In this document: positions 51,801-62,000 of the stretch, in pieces | Position numbering within the stretch: the stretch's first letter is position 1 | Layout: every line of letters begins with the position of its first letter | NCBI GenBank assembly: GCA_025766275.1 | Contig: JAFKAC010000079.1 | Coordinates: forward strand, 1 to 64,000 | Source: Lactarius indigo | Taxonomy: Eukaryota > Basidiomycota > Agaricomycetes > Russulales > Russulaceae | Length of the DNA stretch: 64,000 bases | Direction: 5' to 3' | Program-made: the position numbers and the translations under genes | The notes under the pieces: generated by a model | Seen by the model: the letters and a program-made list of their open reading frames with translations, nothing else | What the model was told of the DNA's origin: nothing | The model's database searches: none

Positions 51801-53479
51801 GGGTGAAACATCGAGACACCCCGAAATATCAAGTGGACGACCAGGTATGGCTAGAAGGAAAGCACCTTCGCACCAATCAACCCACGGCGAAACTCGCGGC
51901 GCGACGCCACGGTCCTTTTCGGATAGTCCAGGTGATGTCCCCATACAATTATCGCCTCGAACTTCCCACACAGTGGAGTATCCACCCGGTGTTTCACATA
52001 GATCTTCTCACGCCGTACAAGAACACGACCATGCATGGTGAAAATTTCCCTCGGCCACCGCCGGATCTTGTAGAAGGAGAGGAAGAATATGAAGTCGAGG
52101 CCATTCTGGACTCACGGCATTTCGGCCGCCACAAAAAGCTCCAATATCTCATCAAATGGAAAGGATACCCCGACTCGGAGAATCAGTGGGTCGATAAGGA
52201 TGACGTCTTTGCCCCGGAAGCAATAGAAGCGTACCAGGCGGCCCGAACCGCCGCACGGAGACTTAAAAGCGAGACTGAGGAGTACCAGGGAGAGTATCAC
52301 TCCTACCTCCGATCCACTTCTACGTCTATGCCCACTTCTCCCCTCAGACATGTCACCACGGCGATCCTCCTCGACCAAGTCGCGCAAGACGCCGCCGCCA
52401 TCATCCAAGACGACGAAGAAACCGTGGTTCCAACGGTCCAGCTCACTCCGTACACACCTGCAAACGTGCGAACGGGGCATATCACCGCTCAAGAATGGGC
52501 TGGCATCCTACAGAGGTTCCCAGACCCCACGCGCCAGCCCAGTGACGAGCAGCATGCCGTCGCTCACATCTTCAGAGATGACAACGGGGCGCGGGAACCC
52601 ATCGCGATCATCCCCCCAGACGACGCTCTTATCGGTATTAGGGGAGTTTTCCCAACCGATCAATCTAACGAAGGACCGGGAGGAGACGGAAGCGGAGGAG
52701 GCCTGGCGGAGGACGGCTCAGGAATGGGCCAGAGAACAGTTGAGGTTAGCGCAGGAGAGATTGAGTGAGTTGCGGCAGCGCAGGCAGCGATGCTGGACCA
52801 AGCTGACCATGACGACGGAGATTACTACCCGGTCAGCCACCCCCTTCTTCGAACGAACCGCGACTCTGCTGATCCCGGAATCACCCCGTGGCTCCTGCAC
52901 ACCGACGGAACCCCCATGTCTCGAGGACGTGTGCGACTGCCCGGCGTCGCATTACACACCCCCATTACGCGCGACAACGACCCGGCGCAGGTCCTTGCGC
53001 CTGAAGGGTTCCGGGCGAATCGACAGCCCCATCACATTCACTTCCCCATCACCGGGCCGGACGGAGTAGAGCTGCAGGCGAGTCATGTGCAGATCGTTGG
53101 AGGTGCGAATCCATTTGTCCTGGGAGTTATCCCGGGATCTCCCTATCTCTACGGCAAACCCCTTTACGCCACCCCTCAACTCTCGGCCGCGAACCGCGCC
53201 TTCATCGCCCACGAGGATCTTGTAATCCTCGCCGCCGACAAGCTCACGGACCGAGCACTTAACCGCATAGGGGATGAGTCCCTGGTTGCGGAGGTGACGC
53301 GATATCGCGCAGCGGCCCACGAGGAGTCGCGCCTGCAAGCGCGTATCCGCCAGCTTCGCGGCATGGTCCTTGTCGCTCGAGAAGACAAGATGGACTGCGT
53401 GTACCACCTGGAACGGGCGGACGTATTCCGACGGATTGAGGACGAGCAGCGTGAGTGGATCGTGAGGGACTTCCAGTGA
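48809..53479 (+). pseudogene. C1 Pol polyprotein with chromodomain and extra C-terminal domain (one TGA)
   Basis: The pol frame is open from about 48734. The first ATG is 48809, but entry is expected by frameshift at 48746. Domains by residue from that Met: protease ALVDSGATDNF near 25; RT YMDDIG at 380; RNase H near 528; integrase HHCC and catalytic core ([32 protein letters not shown]) about 730-930; chromodomain KWKGYPDSENQW near 1115; extra domain and coiled coil about 1180-1556. In RNase H the catalytic Asp of EVDAS is Asn here (AAC at 50402-50404), while C2 has Asp, so RNase H is probably dead. A TGA at 52766-52768 separates the last 236 codons, which stay in the same frame to 53479; C2 has CGA (Arg) at this place. 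Confidence 0.9.
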
Positions 53480-53496
53480 GTCTGGGGTCTCACGCT

Positions 53497-53509
53497 GAAA
53501 AGCGGGTGA
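53497..53509 (+). promoter_or_regulatory. Polypurine tract of C1 (one G to C change)
   Basis: GAAAAGCGGGTGA abuts the 3' LTR. A and C2 have GAAAAGGGGGTG at the same place, so C1 has a pyrimidine inside the tract, which may weaken priming. Confidence 0.6.
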
Positions 53510-53994
53510 TGTTACGTTTCCGACGCATTGACCCTTACTGTACCGGTTGTGACTACGGCGGTAAGGTAGATTAGTCACGGACTCACGGCCTTAGGGCTTT
53601 ACGATGTAGTATGATAGGAGATTGCGCGTGATTGCTGACTGGACTCTGACTCGATCCTAATACTAGTAGTAGTAGTATTAGGATTGCGATACTTACGCGA
53701 TACGTTGGACGCTATCTTACTGTGACTCATAGCAGCACTTGAAAGCCTGCTCCTTCTGTATTTAAAGTAGCCGTGGAAGACCAAGACTCGCCATCTTGGT
53801 CTTCTTCAATCGTCACTTGTCTTGCCTCTGTTTGTCTCGTCTCTCCTTGTCTCGAGTCAAAAACGTCTAGTTGCCTTAGTGTCTTCGAACATCTAAGAAC
53901 CGCCTTCGTGCCATACGCCTCCGAGCGTGATCAGCTAAGTGATAGTCGCCCCTCATTCGAGCTCAAGTCGAGCTAACGCTGTGACGGCGTTACA
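53510..53994 (+). repeat. 3' LTR of C1
   Basis: 485 bp. It differs from 38510-38994 at about three sites (near 53710, 53736 and 53959). The TSD copy TACAA follows at 53995. Confidence 0.97.
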
Positions 53995-54630
53995 TACAAG
54001 CCCAACAATGACCTGACCACAGCAGGACTGCATACATGCAAGCTACGAGTGACAGTGAGGACAAGGTGGTGACAGTGAGGACACAATGGTGAGGCAATGG
54101 TGATAGAGAGGTAATATTGCAACATCAATGACGATGACTTTGATGGGGCGGTGCAGTGATCACAACAACAGGGACAGGTGCAGTAGGTGCTGCACTCCTG
54201 TAGCTAGCTACCTGTAGATATTTCATGCAATAAATATGTTTTTTTTCCTTATTTTACAAACTGGGTGTCAGTGGGTGAATTCACATAATGCTGAAATAAC
54301 TTTTGAACAATTTGTCAGTAGCTAGGTGCTAATTATTACAATTGAGATAGTCCCCAATAAATTATCAAGGGGACTAAGCAATGTGCAATAATTGACAATT
54401 ACTAGTAATTATTGATAATTTGTTCTTGCTAGCATGGGAGGTTTTTCCTGATGAGCTGTCTGTGTACTACTGTCCTGCTTCCTGTGTCGTTTGTTTGCAC
54501 TGTACATCACATGGTTCGGGAGTGTCATGCCAGTTGTTTACTGCTGAGGTATGAGTGACTCTGGTTCAGGTTCGTTTGTCGAATGCGTTGTGCCATGTTC
54601 ACTAGCTAGGAAAAGAGGTCTACTCTTATG
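53995..54630. other. No gene recognised
   Basis: CpG-poor, with a T run at 54239-54246 and an AT-rich stretch. A GCTAGCATGGGAGG...TTTTTCCTGATG motif at 54429-54455 matches, in reverse, 35018-35044. No gene. Confidence 0.3.
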
Positions 54631-54938
54631 TCACAGTTCAGTTGTAGCCCAAAGGCAATGGGCAAGCAGAGTCGAGGGTCACATATTAAGTGACCAGAGG
54701 GAGGGAGAACTTGGCAGGCAAGTGAGAGGGGAATCTAAAGGTTTAAACAAGTAGACTGTATTCAAGGACTAAGAGTAGACAAAGTATTGTACTACTCAGA
54801 CTACTGGTCTTTATACTCTTACAAACTGGTGATTTTTGGGACTCTTTTCTGTGGTTACAAAGACTTGGAAGTGAGCTGGCATACAAGAGACGTGGCATGG
54901 GTACTGGGCTGGCAGAAGACTTGGATGTGCTGGCAGGG
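54631..54938 (-). repeat. Truncated LTR of the BTB-element family
   Basis: It matches 28611 to about 28955 of the LTR at 28611-29006, then stops. A 30-bp segment between two short GTTCAGT repeats in the full LTR is missing here, as expected from slippage or recombination. It shows that the BTB-element LTR family has more than one copy. Confidence 0.75.
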
Positions 54939-55025
54939 AGCCTTGCAGGTGGTCAAAAACCCCCACAACCAAAAGGCTCATTCACATGCACAACCAATCT
55001 CCAGAGCCACCGACTGTGTATACTA

Positions 55026-55447
55026 TGACTTTGTTCTACCTTTAGCTATATCCTTATTGTGATGTCACTATGATATCATCTTTGCTTGGACTTTCTTTGT
55101 TCTGTGCTCCTTATTCTCCATTTGTGTATTCCTTTTGTCCCAGATGAAGAACAATGTCTTATACTCTGTGACCCTATGTTACATCCCTTGTACTAGTGTC
55201 ACCCCTGTAAACAGTATAAGTAGTGTAGCATGTACACTGCTGGTCCACATCAGTTCTCACTACTTATGTGCCAGGTATGTTTCTCCCTTCAATCCTTTGA
55301 TGTCTAACATCAGTTCTCACTGCTTATGTGCCAGACTCTTTGCTTCAGTGCAACTTCCCTGTTCACCTCTGCTTCCAGCTTACTTGCATATCTCACCACA
55401 TTTCCCTTGCCACTGTGAGTATGCCCTTTCTATGTATGCTGTTCATA
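55026..55447 (+). repeat. Family-Z LTR relic, 5'-truncated
   Basis: It matches the 3' two-thirds of the family-Z LTR (ATGATATCATCT, two CATCAGTTCTCACT blocks, and the end GTGAGTATGC...GCTGTTCATA). It lies about 160 bp before the second long hairpin, the same order as at 14290-14608. Confidence 0.75.
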
Positions 55448-55606
55448 ATTGTGTTGTAGATTTGTCTCAGACTCTCAGTAGTCAGTTATGATGCCTCAGT
55501 AAGCAGTAATTGTCATGGACTTTTATAACATCAGTCAGCAGTAGTAATGTATCACCAATGGTTGGCCCATGAATTATAAAAGTCACTCTGCAAGTGGATG
55601 ATTGGA

Positions 55607-56025
55607 TTGTTGTGTTCACATAGGGGGCAGCTTTTGAATACATAAATGTAAGTTTTGATGATGATCTGCAGGTAAACTGTCTGATTGTTGATATCCCATG
55701 TGCAGTTAATAGTGATATGACTTAAGGGTGTAATACAGTCCATGATTTGTATCACTGGGATGTTGTACTGTGATTTTGAGCTGAAGAGCTGTACTGTACA
55801 GCATGGCTTGTTCGCGTTGCTCACTCGCCACTGTACAGTACAGCTCTTCAGCTCAAAATCACAGTACAACATCCCAGTGATACAAATCATGGACTGTATT
55901 ACACCCTTAAGTCATATCACTATTAACTGCACATGGGATATCAACAATCAGACAGTTTACCTGCAGATCATCATCAAAACTTACATTTATGTATTCAAAA
56001 GCTGCCCCCTATGTGAACACAACAA
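55607..56025. repeat. Long near-perfect inverted repeat (194-bp arms, 31-nt loop)
   Basis: Arms 55607-55800 and 55832-56025 are reverse complements over essentially their whole length. The loop 55801-55831, with one flanking base pair, matches the loop of the hairpin at 14608-15208 at about 26 of 31 positions, although the arms differ. ORFs here are mirror images and not genes. It could give a long double-stranded RNA. Confidence 0.93.
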
Positions 56026-56047
56026 ACCCTAACCCTATTTTAGGGTT
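56022..56047. repeat. Short telomere-like CCCTAA/TTAGGG palindrome
   Basis: AAACCCTAACCCTA followed by TTTTAGGGTTT: about two and a half CCCTAA units facing one and a half TTAGGG units. It is too short to be a telomere and may be an interstitial trace or chance. Confidence 0.35.
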
Positions 56048-56324
56048 TGATGTTAACCTTAACCTTAACTCTATGTGCCTAATATATGGTCATATTGTTG
56101 GCTGGGCATTGGTGTGCAGTATGCATCTCAGATCTACTATGTAGAGCAGAGTGTTTGGTGCATGTGTGCATGGAAACAAATCAGACATCAATGACACTTT
56201 AGTAATATACCCTGATAATAATGTTTTAACTGTCACAGCATGCACATTATATGTGAACATGTTATTAGCACATGGTACATTGTGCATGTATTAAATATGT
56301 ATAGTAATATGGTGGTGTATGTGT
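56048..56324. other. No gene recognised
   Basis: AT-rich, CpG-free sequence between the hairpin and the minisatellite. Nothing identifiable. Confidence 0.3.
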
Positions 56325-58528
56325 AAGGAGTCTAGGACTCCTTTTCTCAGTGTTATGCTTGATAAATTGGGCTATAAGAGGGTGGTGTGCGTGTAAGGAG
56401 TCTAGGACTCCTTTTCTCAGTGTCATACTTGAGAAATTGGGCTATAAGAGGATGGTGTGTACGTGAGGAGTCCTGGACTCCTTTTCTCAGTGTTGCTCTA
56501 GAAATTGGGCTGTAAGAGGGTGGTGTACATGTGAGGAGTCCTGGACTCCTTTTCTTGGTGTTGCTCTGGAAATTTGGCTGAAGAGGGTGGTGTACATGTG
56601 AGGAGTCCGGGACTCCTTTTCTCAATGTCACTCTGGAAATCTGGCTGTAAGAGGGTGGTGTACATGTGAGGAGTCCTGGACTCCTTTTCTCAGTGTCGCT
56701 CTGGAAATTTGGCTGTAAGAGGGTGGTGTATGTGTGAGGAGTCCTGGACTCCTTTTCTCAGTGTCACTCTGGAAATTGGGGATGTAGAGGGTGGTGTACG
56801 TGTGAGGAGTCCGGGACTCCTTTTCTCATTGTCACTCTGGAAATTTGGCTGTAAGAGGGTGGTGTATGTGTGAGGAGTCCAGGACTCCTTTTCTTGGTGT
56901 CGCTCTAGAAATTGGGCTATAAGAGGGTGGTGTACATGTGAGGAGTCCGGGACTCCTTTTCTCAGTGTCACTCTGGAAATTTGGCTGTAAGAGGGTGGTG
57001 TGTACATGAGGAGTCCGGGACTCCTTTTCTCGGTGTTGCTCTGAAAATTTGGCTGTAAGAGGGGGGTGGTGTACATGTGAGGAGTCCTGGACTCCTTTTC
57101 TCGGTGTCACTCTGGAAATTGGGGATGTAGAGGGTGGTGTACGTGTGAGGAGTCCTGGACTCCTTTTCTCAGTGTTGCTCTGGAAATTGGGCTATAAGAG
57201 GGTGGTGTACATGTGAGGAGTCCGGGACTCCTTTTCTCGATGTCACTCTGGAAATTTGGCTGTAAGAGGGTGGTGTACATGTGAGGAGTCCTGGACTCCT
57301 TTTCTCGGTGTCACTCTGGAAATTGGGGATGTAGAGGGTGGTGTACATGTGAGGAGTCCTGGACTCCTTTTCTCAGTGTTGCTCTGGAAATTTGGCTGTA
57401 AGAGGGTGGTGTATGTGTGAGGAGTCCGGGACTCCTTTTCTTGGTGTCGCTCTGGAAATTTGGCTGTAAGAGGGTGGTGTACGTGTGAGGAGTCTGGGAC
57501 TCCTTTTCTCGGTGTCGCTCTAGAAATTTGGCTGTAAGAGGGTGGTGTACATGTGAGGAGTCCTGGACTCCTTTTCTTGGTGTTGCTCTGGAAATTTGGC
57601 TGTAAGAGGGTGGTGTACGTGTGAGGAGTCCTGGACTCCTTTTCTCGGTGTTGCTCTGGAAATTTGGCTGTAAGAGGGTGGTGTGTACATGAGGAGTCCG
57701 GGACTCCTTTTCTCAGTGTCGCTCTGGAAATTTGGCTGTAAGAGGGTGGTGTACATGTGAGGAGTCTGGGACTCCTTTTCTCGGTGTCACTCTGGAAATT
57801 TGGCTGTAAGAGGGTGGTGTATGTGTGAGGAGTCCGGGACTCCTTTTCTCAGTGTTGCTCTGGAAATTTGGCTGTAAGAGGGTGGTGTACGTGTGAGGAG
57901 TCCTGGACTCCTTTTCTCGGTGTTGCTCTGGAAATTTGGCTGTAAGAGGGTGGTGTATGTGTGAGGAGTCCGGGACTCCTTTTCTCAGTGTTGCTCTGGA
58001 AATTGGGCTGTAAGAGGGTGGTGTACATGTGAGGAGTCCCGGACTCCTTTTCTCAGTGTTGCTCTGGAAATTTGGCTGTAAGAGGGTGGTGTACATGTGA
58101 GGAGTCCAGGACTCCTTTTCTTGGTGTTGCTCTGGAAATTTGGCTGAAGAGGGTGGTGTATGTGTGAGGAGTCTGGGACTCCTTTTCTTGGTGTCGCTCT
58201 GGAAATTGGGGATGTAGAGGGTGGTGTACATGTGAGGAGTCCTGGACTCCTTTTCTCGGTGTTGCTCTGGAAATTTGGCTGTAAGAGGGTGGTGTACATG
58301 TGAGGAGTCCGGGACTCCTTTTCTTGGTGTCGCTCTGGAAATTGGGGATGTAGAGGGTGGTGTACATGTGAGGAGTCCGGGACTCCTTTTCTCGGTGTTG
58401 CTCTGAAAATTTGGCTGTAAGAGGGGGGTGGTGTACATGTGAGGAGTCCTGGACTCCTTTTCTCAGTGTCACTCTGGAAATTGGGGATGTAGAGGGTGGT
58501 GTACATGTGAGGAGTCCAGGACTCCTTT
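56325..58528. repeat. 68-bp minisatellite, about 32 copies
   Basis: The unit is 68 bp, with the palindrome GGAGTCCTGGACTCC (centre variable), then TTTTCTCRGTGT, GCTCTGGAAATT, GGCTGTAAGAGGGTGG and TGTACATGTGA. Copies are 85-95% alike, with two common variants of the GGCTGTAAG segment (the other reads GGGGATGTAG). It is cut at 58529 by the LTR of element C2, so the array was there first and may continue beyond C2. Long ORFs across it are artefacts. Confidence 0.93.
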
Positions 58529-58978
58529 TGTAACGCCGTCACGACGTTAGCTCGACCTGAGCTCGAATAAAAGCGACCTTGACGACTCAGCTAATCACGC
58601 TAAAAGCGTATGGCACGAAGGCAATTTAGAGATGTTCGAAGACACTCGTGATATGACGGCACTCTAACGCTGATAGAGGCGAACAAGGGAAGAAGCAAGA
58701 AGTGACGATTGAAGAAGACCAAGATGGCGTGTCTTGGTCTTCCGCAGCTACCTTAAATACAAGAAAAGCAGGCTTTCAAGCGCTGCTATGAGTCATCGTA
58801 ATGTAGCGTCCAACGTATCGCGTAAGTACCGCAATCCTAATACTACTACTACCTGTACTAGGATCGAGTCATCCTTCAACGCCTAACTCCGTATCGTAAA
58901 CCCCGAGTCCGTGACTAATATACCTTACAGCTGTAGCCACAACCGGTACAGTAAGGGTCCGAGAAGAGAACCGTAACA
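58529..58978 (-). repeat. 3' LTR of C2
   Basis: 450 bp, TGTAAC...GTAACA on the plus strand, related to the C1 LTR in reverse complement. On the minus strand a TATTTAAGG box (58759-58751) lies 34 bp before ATCTTGGTCTT (58725-58715). The minus-strand segment from 58725 to the LTR end has no ATG, as in C1. Confidence 0.92.
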
Positions 58979-58991
58979 TCACCCCCTTTTC
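58979..58991 (-). promoter_or_regulatory. Polypurine tract of C2
   Basis: Minus-strand GAAAAGGGGGTGA directly abuts the 3' LTR. This is the intact form of the tract that is mutated in C1. Confidence 0.65.
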
Positions 58992-59008
58992 AGCGTGAGT
59001 CCCCAGAC

Positions 59009-62000
59009 TCACCGGAAGTCCCTCGCCGCCCATGTCGACTGCTCGTCACTAATCCTCTCAAAGACGTTAGCCCTCTCCAAGCGGTAGATGCAGTCCCGCT
59101 TGTCGTCCCTCGCCGACAGCCGCATTGCCTGAAGCTGGCGAATGCGAGCCGCAAGCCGTTCTTCTTCGTACGCGGCTGCTCGATAGCGCGTCACCTCCGC
59201 AGTGAGGGATTCGTCCCCGATGCGGTTAAGTGTGCGGTCGGTAATTTTGTCGGAGGCGAGGATGACCAGGTCCTCATGGGCGATGAAGGCGCGTCCCGCG
59301 GCCGATAGCATCGGATGGGCGTAGAGGGGTTTGCCGTACAGGTGGGGGGACCCCGGAATGAGTCCCAATACGAAAGGATTCGCACCTCCAACAATCTGCA
59401 CATGACTGGCATTCCTCTCTATGCCATCGGGTCCGGTGATGGGGAAGTGAATGTAATGGGGCTGTCGATTCGCCCTGAACCCTTCAGGCGCAAGGACCTG
59501 CGTGGGGTCGTCGTCGTGCGTGATGGGGGTGTGAAATGCGACGCCGGGCAGTCGCACACGTCCTCGAGACATGGCGGTTCCGTCGGTGTGAACGAGCCAT
59601 GGGGTGATTCGGGGATTAGTAGGGTGGCTGTGCGTTCGAAGGAGGGGGTGTCTGACCGGGTAGTAATCCTCGTCGTCATTGTGAGCCTCGTCGTGAGGGA
59701 GCGTTGCCTGCGCTGCCGCAACTCGCTCAATCTCCTCTGCGCTAAGCGCAGTTGTTCGTCGGCCCACTCCTTCGCCATCCTCCGCCAGTCCTCCGCTGCT
59801 TCTAACTCCTGTTGGGTCTTCGAGGGGGCGGTCGGCAGGGAGAATTCCCCTAGTGCCGATGAGGTCGTCACCTGGGGGGATGACGGCGATGGGTTCCCGA
59901 TTGCCGTTGTCGTCTCGGAAGATGTGAGGGACGGCATGCTGCTGCTCGTCGTCGGGCTGTTGAGTCGGGTCGGGGAACCTCTGTAAGACATTAGCCCACT
60001 CTTGAGCGGTGATATGCCCCGCTCGCATGTTTGCAGGTGTGTACGGAGTGAGCTGGACCGGTTGAACCACGGTTTCTTGGTCGTCTTCGAGGAGGTTGGC
60101 GGCGTCTTGTGCGACTTGGTCGAGGAGGATCGCCGTGGTGACATGTCTAAGAGGGGAAGTGGGCATAGAGGTCTGAGAGGATCGGATGTAGGAATGGTAC
60201 TCTCCCTGGTCGTCCGCAGGCTGGCTTATAAGACCTCGCGCGGTTGTCCGGCCCGCTTGATACTCCCTGATTGCTTCCGGAGCGAACACGTCGTCCTTAT
60301 CGACCCACTGATTCTCCGAGTCCGGGTACCCCTTCCATTTGATCAGGTATTGCAACTTCTTTCTTCTGCCGAAGTGCCGAGAGTCCCGAACGGCCTCGAC
60401 TTCGTATTCTTCTTCTCCTTCCACGAGATCCGGTGGCGGACGTGGGAAGTTCTCGCCGTGGAAGGTGGTACTTTTGTACGGCGTGAGAAGATCGATGTGA
60501 AACACTGGATGGATGCTCCACTGCGTGGGAAGTTCTAGGCGATAGTTGTAAGGGGACATCACCTGGATTACTTTGAATGGTCCGTGGCGTCGCGCCGCGA
60601 GCTTTGCGGTGGGTTGATTGGTCCGTAAGTGCTTCCCTTCTAGCCATACTTGGTCACCTATCTGGTAGCGTGGGGTGTCCTTATGCCGAATCCAGCCATC
60701 TTGTGCCTTTTTAATAAGGTCTTGGGCCAACTGACGGGCTTCTTTTAATTGCGTCAGTCTGGTGATCACGTTCGGAATTGGGGATGGCTTATCCGTCCAA
60801 TCGGCTATCGGGTTATACCCCATCAGGAGCATGAATGGGGATTGCTTCGTGTGTTCGTGGGGCCAGTTGTTGTGAGCGAATTCTGCGACGGGAAGATAGG
60901 CCGCCCAGTTATCTTGACGCTCGTTGGCCCAGAATCGCAGATATTGTTCGAGCCATTGATTGGTCCGTTCGGATTGCCCATCCGTTCGTGGATGATAGGC
61001 CATAGAGATGTTCTGTTGGATACCCAGTATGCGGCATACTTCTCTTGTGAACTTCGAGGTGAACCGGGGGTCACGATCACTAATGATTTTACGCGGTAAC
61101 CCGAATCGTTTGAATACATGGTTGACGTACAGGATGGCCGTACCCTCCGCCGTTATTTCTTCATTACACGGGATAAATATGGATGCCTTGCTGCAATCGT
61201 GGTCTGTGATGGTCAGAATACTGTCATACGACTGTGAGACCGGGAGTTTCGTGATAAAGTCCAGAGCGATGGTGTGAAAGGGGGGGGCGTCCGTAATGGC
61301 TGTGATTGGGTGCAGTGGGGCGCGGGTCGGTCTAGTGTTGACTTTGTTCCGTTGGCAGTCCGCGCATCCCACAACGTACTCATAGACGTCCTTGCGAATA
61401 CTCGGCCACCAGTGATGTCGTTCCACAATACGCTGTGTTCGACTTATCCCTGGATGTCCGTGTACCGGCAGGTCGTGGTGGTCGTGTATGATAGCTCGGT
61501 ATACGGTCATTGGTCCCGTAACGACTAGTCGTCCGTCTTTATACCATTCCCCTTCTATCTTCTTGAGACGATGGGCGTCGACCCATGTTTTGATTACAGC
61601 AGGGTCTTGTCGTCGTCTCGGTTGTTGCATCATGGGGTGTATTTCCAGTGTGCGTGCGACATTAGCTGCTCGTACGAACACTTCTGGAGGTAGAACGACC
61701 ACACCTTGATTATCATCTTCCCCCTGGTCATAATCCGGTCGCCTCGATAAGGCGTCTGCTCTGCCGTTATGCTTCCCCTTGATGTGATGGATCTCGAAGT
61801 CGTATTCCATCAGTTCTAATACTTCCCGGGCGACCCTCCGACTAATCTTCTGCGGTGACTTCCAGTATTGCAGGTTCAGGTGATCCGAAAATATTTTGAT
61901 TTTGTGTGGGGATCCTGCAAGTAGGGGGCGCCAGTGTCGGAGGGCTTTCACTATAGCGAGAAGCTCTAGGTCGTAGATGTCGTAATTGCGTTCGGCTTCG

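Larger units (their letters stand above)
38510..53994 (+). mobile_element. Ty3/Gypsy chromovirus, family C, copy C1 (TSD TACAA), split by a family-B element
   Basis: A complete element with LTRs 38510-38994 and 53510-53994 and a TACAA duplication at 38505-38509 and 53995-53999. The 485-bp LTRs differ at about three positions. Without the nested element it would be about 7.7 kb: LTR, PBS, gag, pol with chromodomain and extra C-terminal domain, polypurine tract, LTR. Gag and Pol each carry one in-frame TGA, and an RNase H catalytic Asp is changed to Asn. All three changes can be explained by C-to-T at CpG. It is recent but probably non-autonomous. Confidence 0.97.

Noticed and set aside
52790..53479. 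Independent third ORF of C1
   Set aside because: It is in the same frame as pol, separated by one TGA, and is fused in C2; it is the Pol C-terminal part.
56353..58542. Many 60-240 codon frames on the minus strand in the 68-bp array
   Set aside because: They recur in several frames and follow the tandem unit; they are by-products of the repeat.
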